Positions 1-5,242 of a DNA stretch of 6,293 bases are shown in pieces. The DNA comes from an uncultured Clostridia bacterium (GTDB taxonomy: Bacteria; Bacillota; Clostridia; Peptostreptococcales; Anaerovoracaceae): the NCBI GenBank assembly GCA_938009115.1, contig CALLHZ010000001.1, positions 1-6,293 of the forward strand, read 5' to 3'. A program made the position numbers and the translations under genes. The first letter of the stretch is position 1; each line of letters begins with the position of its first letter. The notes beneath the pieces were generated by a model. That model was given only the letters and a program-made list of their open reading frames with translations. It was not told the DNA's origin and searched no databases.

Positions 1-47
1 GAGATATCCACTCGTGACTGGAGTTCAGACGTGTGCTCTTCCGATCT
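1..47. other. Unremoved Illumina adapter (P7 tail, index, Read-2 primer)
   Basis: Seen in sequence: bases 1-5 (GAGAT) match the 3' end of the P7 flow-cell oligo, bases 6-13 (ATCCACTC) sit in the index position, and bases 14-47 match the standard Read-2/multiplexing adapter, beginning GTGACTGGAGTTCAGACG and ending GCTCTTCCGATCT. From memory the reverse complement of the index, GAGTGGAT, corresponds to TruSeq index 23. This is library-construction sequence assembled onto the contig end, not genomic DNA. Genomic sequence starts at about base 48, and the contig end here is artificial. Confidence 0.97.
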
Positions 48-70
48 TACTGGATCAATCCGGAAGCGAT

Positions 71-1036
71 TTATATTAAGGAAGAAGGCGCGGAAAGCAG
101 CGCAGACTGATTTTCGAAGTCCAGCATGCCTTGAAGCTTTCGGATATTTTCGTCCGAATCCTCCCCCACACAGCCTATGAGCATATAGTGCTTTGCATAC
201 TTGTCGTAGACGAAATGCGGAAGTAGGCGGAATCCCCTGACATCCCCGGTGTTTTTTACGTGGGTCCGTGGCCCGGTGCACAGATGCTTTGCTCCGCCGA
301 TCGTGATGTGCTGTTCGTCGCAGTACGCGATCGGCAGGTGGCCTGCGATCTCTTCATGAACCTTCCGTTCCGTCTCTGCGATGTCCAACTCAGGAGGCGT
401 GTAGGGGAAATAAAGTATGAAGCCGTGCTTGATATCACCGTGCTTGCAACGCTCAAAGTCTTCTTTGGTCAAATACCGTTCTACCAGGTCTTCTGCCGTA
501 TGGGCCATGAGTCTGTAGGGCAGGGATTTTTGAGCGATCGCAGCCATTTCCTGGGGTTCAGGACCGAAGATATTAGGCCGCGTGATAAAGACTTCCTCTC
601 CGACGCCGATCAGCAGGTCTGCGTTTCTGCGGAGAACAGGATAGATCAGCTCAAAGTGTTCCACAACGACGCGCTTTCCATTGTTGACAGCCTGTACGAC
701 GGCATCCACCAGGGTGGAAAGCTGGGAGAAGCCCATTTCAAAGCGAATGTCGATGTGATAGGTGTGGGGCGTAAAAAAGCTCAGGCTCTGGCTTTGATCC
801 AGTAAAGGCAAAGGGCGGACATTGACGCCATCGTCGTCGTTGGTCAACTCCAAACCGGGGAACATGCCCTGGATCAGGGCACTTTTACCGCTTCCGGGTT
901 CGCCGATGACACCGATGAGTTTGTCGGCGGGGTGCAGATACAGCAGGGAAAGCTGGATGCCCATTTCATAGATCCGGCTCCTGCCTCTGGGCGCATAATA
1001 GGTGCTGTAGATGTGGCTTCGCTGTTTTTCGTACAT
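71..1036 (-). CDS. P-loop NTPase with C-terminal alanyl-tRNA-synthetase SAD-like domain
   Basis: This 321-residue cytosolic protein has no signal peptide or membrane segment. A Walker A motif GEPGSGKS lies at residues 45-52, and a hydrophobic strand ending in acidic residues (RVVVEHFE, 122-129) is a possible Walker B. The C-terminal part (about 230-292) resembles the second additional domain of alanyl- and threonyl-tRNA synthetases and AlaX editing proteins: GGAKHLCTGPRTHVKNTGDV at 247-266, followed by GFRLL. In AlaRS the motif is CGGTHV (Cys-x3-His); here Cys253 and His259 are separated by five residues, so metal binding or editing chemistry cannot be assumed. I recall proteins annotated 'alanine-tRNA synthetase second additional domain-containing' of this length in Firmicutes. 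The ATG at 1036 is preceded by AAAGGA (1049-1044) with 7 nt spacing. It is transcribed divergently from the citrate lyase operon. The biochemical function is unknown; a role linked to citrate lyase is inference from position only. Confidence 0.85.
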   Translation of the reverse strand: MYEKQRSHIYSTYYAPRGRSRIYEMGIQLSLLYLHPADKLIGVIGEPGSGKSALIQGMFPGLELTNDDDGVNVRPLPLLDQSQSLSFFTPHTYHIDIRFEMGFSQLSTLVDAVVQAVNNGKRVVVEHFELIYPVLRRNADLLIGVGEEVFITRPNIFGPEPQEMAAIAQKSLPYRLMAHTAEDLVERYLTKEDFERCKHGDIKHGFILYFPYTPPELDIAETERKVHEEIAGHLPIAYCDEQHITIGGAKHLCTGPRTHVKNTGDVRGFRLLPHFVYDKYAKHYMLIGCVGEDSDENIRKLQGMLDFENQSALLSAPSSLI

Positions 1037-1083
1037 AAGGGTATCCTTTCCGCCGTACTGAAAAAGAATGCTTTGTTGATTTA

Positions 1084-1111
1084 ATTATAGGGTCTGGGAA
1101 AGGCCTGTCAA
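1084..1111 (-). promoter_or_regulatory. Sigma-A/70 promoter of the P-loop/SAD gene
   Basis: Read on the minus strand, a perfect TTGACA (-35, 1111-1106) is followed after 16 bp by a perfect TATAAT (-10, 1089-1084). The predicted start is near 1077, giving a leader of about 40 nt before the ATG at 1036. Two full consensus hexamers suggest strong, possibly constitutive expression. A short GCCTG/CAGGC inverted repeat (1103-1118) overlaps the -35 and could be a repressor contact, but its arms are only 5 bp. Confidence 0.8.
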
Positions 1112-1144
1112 GGCAGGCGCTCTGAAAAGAAAAATAGTAGAGGG

Positions 1145-1162
1145 ATTGCACTCTCGTGCAAT
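1145..1162. promoter_or_regulatory. Perfect 7-bp inverted repeat, candidate operator of cit operon
   Basis: ATTGCAC (1145-1151), a TCTC spacer, then GTGCAAT (1156-1162): the arms are exact reverse complements. The element covers the putative -35 hexamer of the upstream cit promoter and lies before any predicted start site, so it is more likely a dyad protein-binding site than a transcribed hairpin. Its outer halves ATTG...CAAT recur as ATTG-N8-CAAT in the gntR promoter (5205-5220). Which regulator binds it is inference; the neighbouring GntR protein is the first candidate. Confidence 0.6.
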
Positions 1163-1174
1163 GTATTGTATAAT
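1146..1174 (+). promoter_or_regulatory. cit operon promoter P1
   Basis: TTGCAC (1146-1151, weak -35) is followed after 17 bp by a perfect TATAAT (1169-1174). The predicted start is near 1181. The poor -35, embedded in a perfect dyad (1145-1162), fits a regulated promoter where a bound protein blocks or aids polymerase. It would drive citD-citE-citF and the fumarase genes. Confidence 0.6.
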
Positions 1175-1198
1175 AAAGCCATATTGATATAATACATT
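1160..1198. repeat. Imperfect inverted repeat spanning both cit -10 elements
   Basis: AATGTATTGTAT (1160-1171) is matched by ATATAATACATT (1187-1198), its reverse complement with a single mismatch, leaving 15 nt between the arms. Both TATAAT hexamers lie within or next to the arms, and TATTG/TATAATA also occurs twice as a direct repeat (1164-1175 and 1182-1194, phased 18-19 bp). The AT-rich composition makes some symmetry expected by chance, so an operator role is tentative. Confidence 0.4.
1166..1193 (+). promoter_or_regulatory. cit operon promoter P2 (extended -10)
   Basis: An extended -10 TGATATAAT (1185-1193) is preceded after 16 bp by TTGTAT (1166-1171), a weak -35. The predicted start is near 1200, giving a very short leader of about 16 nt that still contains the AAAGGA ribosome binding site (1201-1206). 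It overlaps P1, offset by 19 bp, so only one of the two may be active. Confidence 0.45.
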
Positions 1199-1215
1199 TG
1201 AAAGGAACAGGAGCG

Positions 1216-1488
1216 ATGAGCAAAATCATCAGGAGGGCATCAGCCGGGACGCTTGAATCCAGTGACGTTTACGTGGAAGTCTGGCCCGGCGGAGGAGCTG
1301 TGAAGCTGGACCTTGAATCCGTCGTGGAACTCCAGTTTGGCGATGCGATCCGACGAACTGTGATGAATATCCTCGAGGAAATGAATGTGGCCGACGCGGA
1401 ACTCCGTATTGTCGACCGGGGGGCTCTTGACTGCGTTCTCAGAGCCCGGGTCGAGGCGGCTGTCCGAAGAGGGGAGGCGCAGGGATGA
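1216..1488 (+). CDS. citD: Citrate lyase acyl carrier protein (gamma subunit)
   Basis: CitD is the small carrier subunit of the citrate lyase complex; it holds the acetyl/citryl thioester on a phosphoribosyl-dephospho-CoA arm. The 90-residue product carries the prosthetic-group site SAGTLESSDV at 9-18; by comparison with Klebsiella CitD (Ser14), the modified residue should be Ser15. The conserved C-terminal block RGALDCVLRARVEAA is also present. The size is close to the family's 95-100 residues. I chose ATG 1216 because AAAGGA (1201-1206) lies 9 nt upstream; a TTG at 1198 would place the start inside or before that site. The stop overlaps the citE start (ATGA at 1485-1488), so translation is probably coupled. 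It is the first gene of the operon. The enzymes that make and attach the prosthetic group are not in this window. Confidence 0.96.
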   Translation: MSKIIRRASAGTLESSDVYVEVWPGGGAVKLDLESVVELQFGDAIRRTVMNILEEMNVADAELRIVDRGALDCVLRARVEAAVRRGEAQG

Positions 1489-2354
1489 GACGTTCCATGC
1501 TTTTCATTCCGGGAAATGCCCCCGGTCTTCTGATCAACGGCAATTATCTGGGCGCCGACGCACTTATTTTTGATCTGGAAGACGCTGTGGCGCCGGAAGA
1601 GAAAGACGCTGCCCGCATCCTTGTGCGCAATACATTGAAGTACATGGATTTTCAAGGGTGTGAGACGATCGTGCGGATCAATGCTCTCGATACGGAATAT
1701 TGGAAGGCTGATCTGGAAGAGGTCCTGAAGCATAAGCCTGATCTGATCATGCTCCCCAAAGCCGGGACCGAAGAAGAAATACGGACCGCGGATTACTTTA
1801 TCTCCGAACTTGAATCAAAATTTGGCCATATGCCCGGATCTGTCGGCATCATGGCTTTGATCGAAACGGCGAAAGGGCTCGAAAATGCCTATGCCATTGC
1901 CGGAGCCTCCCAAAGGGTCATGGCATTGTTTCTTGGGGCGGAAGACCTGACCGCCGATTTGAGGTGCCAGCGCACCAGGGAAGGGCGGGAGATCGAATAT
2001 GCAAGGTCTCGTCTCGTGTCCGCCGCAAGGGCGGCCGGGATCGATGCTTATGATACGCCGTTCACCGATGTGGCCGACGACGAAGGGATCCGCAGCGATG
2101 CTCTTTCCGCAAAAGCCCTGGGTTTTAGCGGAAAGGCTGCTATATCGCCGCGCCACGTGAGTGTGATCAATGATGTGTTCAGTCCTTCCCCGGATGAAGT
2201 AAATTATGCATATGAAGTCATGGAAGTCATAACCCAGGCGCAGATGCAGGGCAAAGGCGCTGTTGCGCTCAGAGGGAAGATGATCGACGCGCCCATCGTG
2301 GCCAGAGCCCGGCAGGTCATCGCCATGGCAGAAGAAATGGGGGCGGGGAGGTAG
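1485..2354 (+). CDS. citE: Citrate lyase beta subunit (citryl-ACP lyase)
   Basis: CitE cleaves citryl-ACP to oxaloacetate and acetyl-ACP (EC 4.1.3.34) in the cytosolic CitDEF complex. The 289-residue length is normal for the HpcH/HpaI aldolase-like family. Visible family marks, in order, are RRSMLFIPGN at 2-11, FDLEDAV at 29-35, the substrate-contacting Arg in IVRIN (Arg64), LPKAG at 90-94, the metal-ligand Glu127 in ALIETAKG, and Asp154 in GAEDLTADLR. The 'GF-GK--INPRQ' block of classical CitE reads GFSGKAAISPRH here, a modest variation. Translation starts at ATG 1485 with GGGGAGG (1471-1477) 7 nt upstream, overlapping the citD stop by 4 nt. It ends with TAG three bases before the citF start, in the same frame as citF. 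Assignment as CitE rather than a stand-alone CitE-like protein rests on the flanking citD and citF. Confidence 0.96.
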   Translation: MRRSMLFIPGNAPGLLINGNYLGADALIFDLEDAVAPEEKDAARILVRNTLKYMDFQGCETIVRINALDTEYWKADLEEVLKHKPDLIMLPKAGTEEEIRTADYFISELESKFGHMPGSVGIMALIETAKGLENAYAIAGASQRVMALFLGAEDLTADLRCQRTREGREIEYARSRLVSAARAAGIDAYDTPFTDVADDEGIRSDALSAKALGFSGKAAISPRHVSVINDVFSPSPDEVNYAYEVMEVITQAQMQGKGAVALRGKMIDAPIVARARQVIAMAEEMGAGR

Positions 2355-2357
2355 TTT

Positions 2358-3770
2358 ATGGACAGCAAAATCGTATCTACTCTCCGGGAAGCTATCGAGC
2401 TGGCCGGACTAAAGGACGGAATGACCATTTCCTTCCACCATCATTTGCGCAACGGCGATTATGTCCTCAACATGGTGATGGATCAGGTCGCAGCCATGGG
2501 TATCAGGGATCTCACGATCAATGCCAGTTCTCTTTTCGACTGCCACAGCCCTTTGCTTGCCCACGTGAAAAACCGGGTGGTCACCAAGATCCTCACGGAT
2601 TACATGTCCGGCGGCATCGGTCGGGAGATTTCCCGGGGCATTATGGAGCATCCGGTGGAATTCAGAACCCATGGAGGGCGCCCCAGCGATATTGCGCAGG
2701 GCCGCACACCCATCGATGTGGCCTTTGTGGCGGCCCCCTGCAGCGACCCCATGGGCAACTGTTCGGGCAAATACGGGAAATCTGCTTGCGGCAGCCTGGG
2801 TTATGCCCATGCGGATGCTCAATATGCCCGCAAGGTGATCGTCATCACGGATGAACTGACGACCTATCCTCTCCTGGACTGGTCCATCGACGAAACCCGC
2901 GTGGACCATGTCGTCGTGGTCGATGCCATCGGGGACCCGAGGGGCATCGTATCCGGAACCACCAGGATCACCCGGGATCCCGTAGGCCTTGTGATGGCCC
3001 GGCAGGCTGCGCAGGTCATCAGACACTCAGGCCTTCTCAGGGATGGTTTTTCTTTCCAGACCGGCGCCGGCGGGGCCTCTTTGGCAGCCGCCAGCTATCT
3101 CAAGGAAATCATGCTCAGGGAGAATATCCTGGGAAGCTTCGGTCTTGGCGGCATCACCGGATACATGGTAGACATGCTGAAAGCAGGTTGCTTTGAAAAG
3201 TTGCTGGACGTCCAATGCTTTGACCTGAATGCGGTGGAATCCATCCGCAAAGACCCCCGGCATCAGGAAATCGGCGCGGAGCATTATGCAGGCGTCAGCG
3301 GGAGGAGCGCCGTGGTGGACAGTCTTGACGTGGTGATTCTGGGAGCCGCCGAGATCGATACAGACTTCAATGTGAACGTGCACACCGATTCCAGTGGATC
3401 CATCATGGGCGGCAGCGGCGGCCACAGCGATACCGCGGCGGGCGCCAGACTTTCCATGATCATAGCCCCGCTCCAGCGGGCGAGGCTGCCGATCATAACG
3501 GATCGTGTCACCTGCATATCTACGCCGGGACGGGATATCGACGTACTCGTCACCCAGGCGGGCATCGCGATCAATCCCAAGAATGCTGAGCTCAAAAGAA
3601 GCCTGATCTCTGCCGGACTGAATATTGTGGACATCGGAGATCTTAAAGAAAAGGCGGAAAAGCTTACCGGAAGACCTGCAAGGCCTGTCCCGGGCGAACG
3701 GGAAGTTGCCAGAGTCATCTATCGGGATGGAAGTTTGCTGGATCGTATCTATAATGTGAGGCAGTCATGA
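2358..3770 (+). CDS. citF: Citrate lyase alpha subunit (citrate:acetyl-ACP transferase)
   Basis: CitF exchanges acetyl for citryl on the CitD carrier arm (EC 2.8.3.10), the first half-reaction of citrate cleavage. The 470-residue product shows the family's blocks: GLKDGMTISFHHHLR at 17-31, SHGGR-like THGGRPSDI, CGSLGYAHADAQYA, FQTGAGGASLAA from about 233, LGGITGYMVDM, FNVNVHTDSSG from 337, and GGSGGHSDTAAG from 351. Enterobacterial CitF is about 510 residues; this one starts roughly 40 residues later, just before the GLKDGMTISFHH block. Extension upstream is impossible in frame because the citE TAG stop is two codons before the ATG. GGGGAGG (2345-2351) is a well-spaced ribosome binding site, so the short start appears real. 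The TGA overlaps the next gene's ATG (ATGA, 3767-3770). Confidence 0.96.
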   Translation: MDSKIVSTLREAIELAGLKDGMTISFHHHLRNGDYVLNMVMDQVAAMGIRDLTINASSLFDCHSPLLAHVKNRVVTKILTDYMSGGIGREISRGIMEHPVEFRTHGGRPSDIAQGRTPIDVAFVAAPCSDPMGNCSGKYGKSACGSLGYAHADAQYARKVIVITDELTTYPLLDWSIDETRVDHVVVVDAIGDPRGIVSGTTRITRDPVGLVMARQAAQVIRHSGLLRDGFSFQTGAGGASLAAASYLKEIMLRENILGSFGLGGITGYMVDMLKAGCFEKLLDVQCFDLNAVESIRKDPRHQEIGAEHYAGVSGRSAVVDSLDVVILGAAEIDTDFNVNVHTDSSGSIMGGSGGHSDTAAGARLSMIIAPLQRARLPIITDRVTCISTPGRDIDVLVTQAGIAINPKNAELKRSLISAGLNIVDIGDLKEKAEKLTGRPARPVPGEREVARVIYRDGSLLDRIYNVRQS

Positions 3771-4606
3771 GAGAGATAACATCGGAACAGATCGTCGAGG
3801 CCGTAAGCAGACTGTGCATTGAAGCCAACTGCTGTCTGCCGCAGGATATGAAGGACTGCATCGATTGCTGCAGTCAGTGTGAGCCTTGGGCTCCTGCCCG
3901 GGAGATCCTGGGCCACATCATTGAAAATTACCATATCGCCGAAGAGCGGTGCCAGCCGATCTGCCAGGATACCGGCGTTGCCTGTGTCTTTATGGAAGTG
4001 GGGCAGGACGTTCATGTCAACGGATCGATGGCGGATGCCGTGAACGAAGGCGTGCGCAAGGGGTATGCGGAAGGGTACCTGAGAAAATCGGTGGTGGGCG
4101 ATCCCATCGAAAGGATCAATACCGGCGACAACACGCCGGCCGCTATCTATTGGGACATCGTACCCGGTGACCGGTTGAGCGTCACTGTGGCGCCCAAGGG
4201 CTTTGGCAGCGAAAATATGAGCCAGATCAAGATGCTCAAGCCCTCGGACGGACTTCAGGGCGTCAAGGATTTTATTGTGAAGGTCGTGGAAGACGCTGGC
4301 CCCAATCCGTGCCCGCCCATCGTTGTGGGCGTCGGTGTCGGCGGGACCTTCGATCAATGTGCTTGTGCCGCAAAAAAAGCTCTGCTGAGGCCGGTGGACC
4401 GGCGCAATGCCGATCCCAAATACGCAGCGCTGGAAGAAGAGATGCTGGAGAAGATCAATGCTCTGGGCATAGGTCCCCAAGGTTTGGGCGGCAAGACCAC
4501 AGCTTTGGCCGTCAATATCGAGCCGCTTCCGACTCATATCGCAGGACTGCCTGCAGCGGTCAATATCAGCTGTCACGTGACAAGACACAAAACGGAGGTG
4601 TTGTAA
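3767..4606 (+). CDS. Class I fumarate hydratase (or tartrate dehydratase) alpha subunit
   Basis: This 279-residue protein is the N-terminal, iron-sulphur-binding half of a two-subunit class I (oxygen-sensitive, [4Fe-4S]) hydro-lyase. The three expected cluster-ligand cysteines are visible: Cys66 in PICQDTG, Cys182 in AGPNPCPPIVVGVGVGGTFD, and Cys269 in VNISCHVTRH. INTGDNTPAAIYWDIVPGD and KGFGSENMSQIKML are typical of the family, as is RPVDRRNADP. The start ATG overlaps the citF stop; only a weak GTGAGG (3756-3761) precedes it, so translational coupling is likely. In a citrate lyase operon, conversion of malate to fumarate is the most sensible reaction, but the L-tartrate dehydratase alpha subunit is very similar and cannot be excluded by eye. 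Oddity: cysteines 17, 22, 23, 31, 34, 35 and 38 form a dense N-terminal cluster, and Cys198/Cys200 lie where alanine/leucine is usual; 14 cysteines in total. Confidence 0.93.
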   Translation: MREITSEQIVEAVSRLCIEANCCLPQDMKDCIDCCSQCEPWAPAREILGHIIENYHIAEERCQPICQDTGVACVFMEVGQDVHVNGSMADAVNEGVRKGYAEGYLRKSVVGDPIERINTGDNTPAAIYWDIVPGDRLSVTVAPKGFGSENMSQIKMLKPSDGLQGVKDFIVKVVEDAGPNPCPPIVVGVGVGGTFDQCACAAKKALLRPVDRRNADPKYAALEEEMLEKINALGIGPQGLGGKTTALAVNIEPLPTHIAGLPAAVNISCHVTRHKTEVL

Positions 4607-5163
4607 TGCCTATCAGGATCACGGTCCCCATGAGCCGGCAGGAAGCCAGAAACCTGAAGGCCGGCGACAGTTGTTTGCTTACAGGCACCATCTATACGGC
4701 AAGAGACGCCGCGCACAAACGTCTTTGCGAAGCGATCGCCCAGAGAAAAGAATTGCCCTTTGATATACGCGATGCCTGTATTTATTACGTTGGTCCTACG
4801 CCGACAAAGCCGGGGCAGGCCATAGGCTCTGCGGGGCCGACTACATCTTATCGTATGGACGCCTACAGTCCTTCACTGATCGCGCTGGGACAGACCGGCA
4901 TGATCGGCAAGGGCAGACGCGGCCCAGAAGTCGTCGACGCTATGAAAGAGCATGGCGCGGTTTATTTCGGCGCCATCGGCGGTTGCGGCGCCCTGTTGAG
5001 CAAGTGCGTCCGGAAGTCCGTGGTGATCGCTTACGACGATCTGGGCGCCGAAGCGGTTCGCAAAATCGAAGTGGAGGACTTCCCTGTCACCGTGATTATT
5101 GACAGCCTTGGCAATAATTTATATGAGGCTGGGAGGGCAGCGTATTTAGCATCTCTGGAATAA
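4606..5163 (+). CDS. Class I fumarate hydratase (or tartrate dehydratase) beta subunit
   Basis: This 185-residue partner of the preceding gene supplies the C-terminal swivelling half of the class I hydro-lyase. Diagnostic blocks are LKAGDSCLLTGTIYTARDAAHKR at 17-39 (shown as LTGTIYTARDAAHKR from 25), YYVGPTPTKPGQAIGSAGPT around 60-79, SYRMDAYSP, IGKGRRG at 100-106, and DFPVTVIIDSLGNNLY near 158-173. The usual GGAAALIA-like segment reads GGCGALLSKC (125-134). I chose ATG 4606 because GGAGG (4594-4598) lies 7 nt upstream and it abuts the alpha stop as TAATG; the same open frame extends upstream but out of frame with the alpha gene. Length fits fumarase beta (about 185-190) somewhat better than E. 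coli TtdB (about 200), weakly favouring fumarase. No terminator follows; the next gene begins 79 bp downstream. Confidence 0.93.
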   Translation: MPIRITVPMSRQEARNLKAGDSCLLTGTIYTARDAAHKRLCEAIAQRKELPFDIRDACIYYVGPTPTKPGQAIGSAGPTTSYRMDAYSPSLIALGQTGMIGKGRRGPEVVDAMKEHGAVYFGAIGGCGALLSKCVRKSVVIAYDDLGAEAVRKIEVEDFPVTVIIDSLGNNLYEAGRAAYLASLE

Positions 5164-5176
5164 AAACTTCCGGCTC

Positions 5177-5206
5177 TTGACAAAAATCAGGCGCACCCCC
5201 TATTAT
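5177..5206 (+). promoter_or_regulatory. Promoter of the GntR regulator gene
   Basis: A perfect TTGACA (5177-5182) is followed after 18 bp by TATTAT (5201-5206, five of six consensus bases). The predicted start is near 5212, inside the candidate operator at 5204-5220. This lets the regulator be expressed independently of the cit operon, although read-through from upstream is also likely because no terminator lies between. Confidence 0.65.
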
Positions 5207-5220
5207 TGCTATAGAACAAT
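5204..5220. promoter_or_regulatory. Candidate GntR operator at the gntR start site
   Basis: TATTGCTATAGAACAAT matches the cit promoter element TATTGATATAATACATT (1182-1198) at 13 of 17 positions, and both lie at a -10/start region. Bases 5205-5220 form an imperfect dyad ATTG-N8-CAAT with 6 of 8 pairs complementary. Binding by the adjacent GntR protein, giving autoregulation plus control of cit, is inference. Confidence 0.4.
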
Positions 5221-5242
5221 TTTCTGAAAGGTGTGTCTTTTT

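Noticed and set aside
260..805. 181-codon plus-strand open frame
   Set aside because: It lies entirely antisense to the P-loop/SAD gene, has no convincing ribosome binding site and no recognisable domain; the opposite strand has clear motifs.
1103..1118. GCCTG/CAGGC inverted repeat near the P-loop/SAD gene promoter
   Set aside because: The arms are only 5 bp with a 6-nt spacer, within chance expectation for this composition, so it is not listed as an operator.
1198..1215. Upstream TTG start for citD adding six residues
   Set aside because: The ribosome binding site AAAGGA at 1201-1206 would lie downstream of this start, and a P2 transcript would begin at about 1200. ATG 1216 also aligns with the family N-terminus.
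1037..1215. Riboswitch or small RNA in the divergent intergenic region
   Set aside because: Both predicted leaders are short (about 40 nt or less on either side) and no known riboswitch core or terminator-antiterminator pair is visible; the structure present fits DNA operators.
2409..3026. 205-codon minus-strand open frame inside citF
   Set aside because: Antisense to a well-conserved citF region and without recognisable domains or a promoter; explained by codon bias on the coding strand.
3749..4588. 279-codon minus-strand open frame
   Set aside because: It is a mirror of the fumarase alpha gene, which has the full set of family motifs. The antisense product is histidine-rich low-quality sequence typical of a shadow frame.
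4309..4605. Upstream extension of the fumarase beta open frame
   Set aside because: It overlaps the alpha subunit gene in another frame and encodes arginine-rich nonsense. The strong GGAGG and family start point to ATG 4606.
5231..5242. Upstream GTG start for the GntR gene adding four residues
   Set aside because: It overlaps the AAAGGTG ribosome binding site, and the ATG at 5243 begins exactly before the conserved winged-helix sequence.
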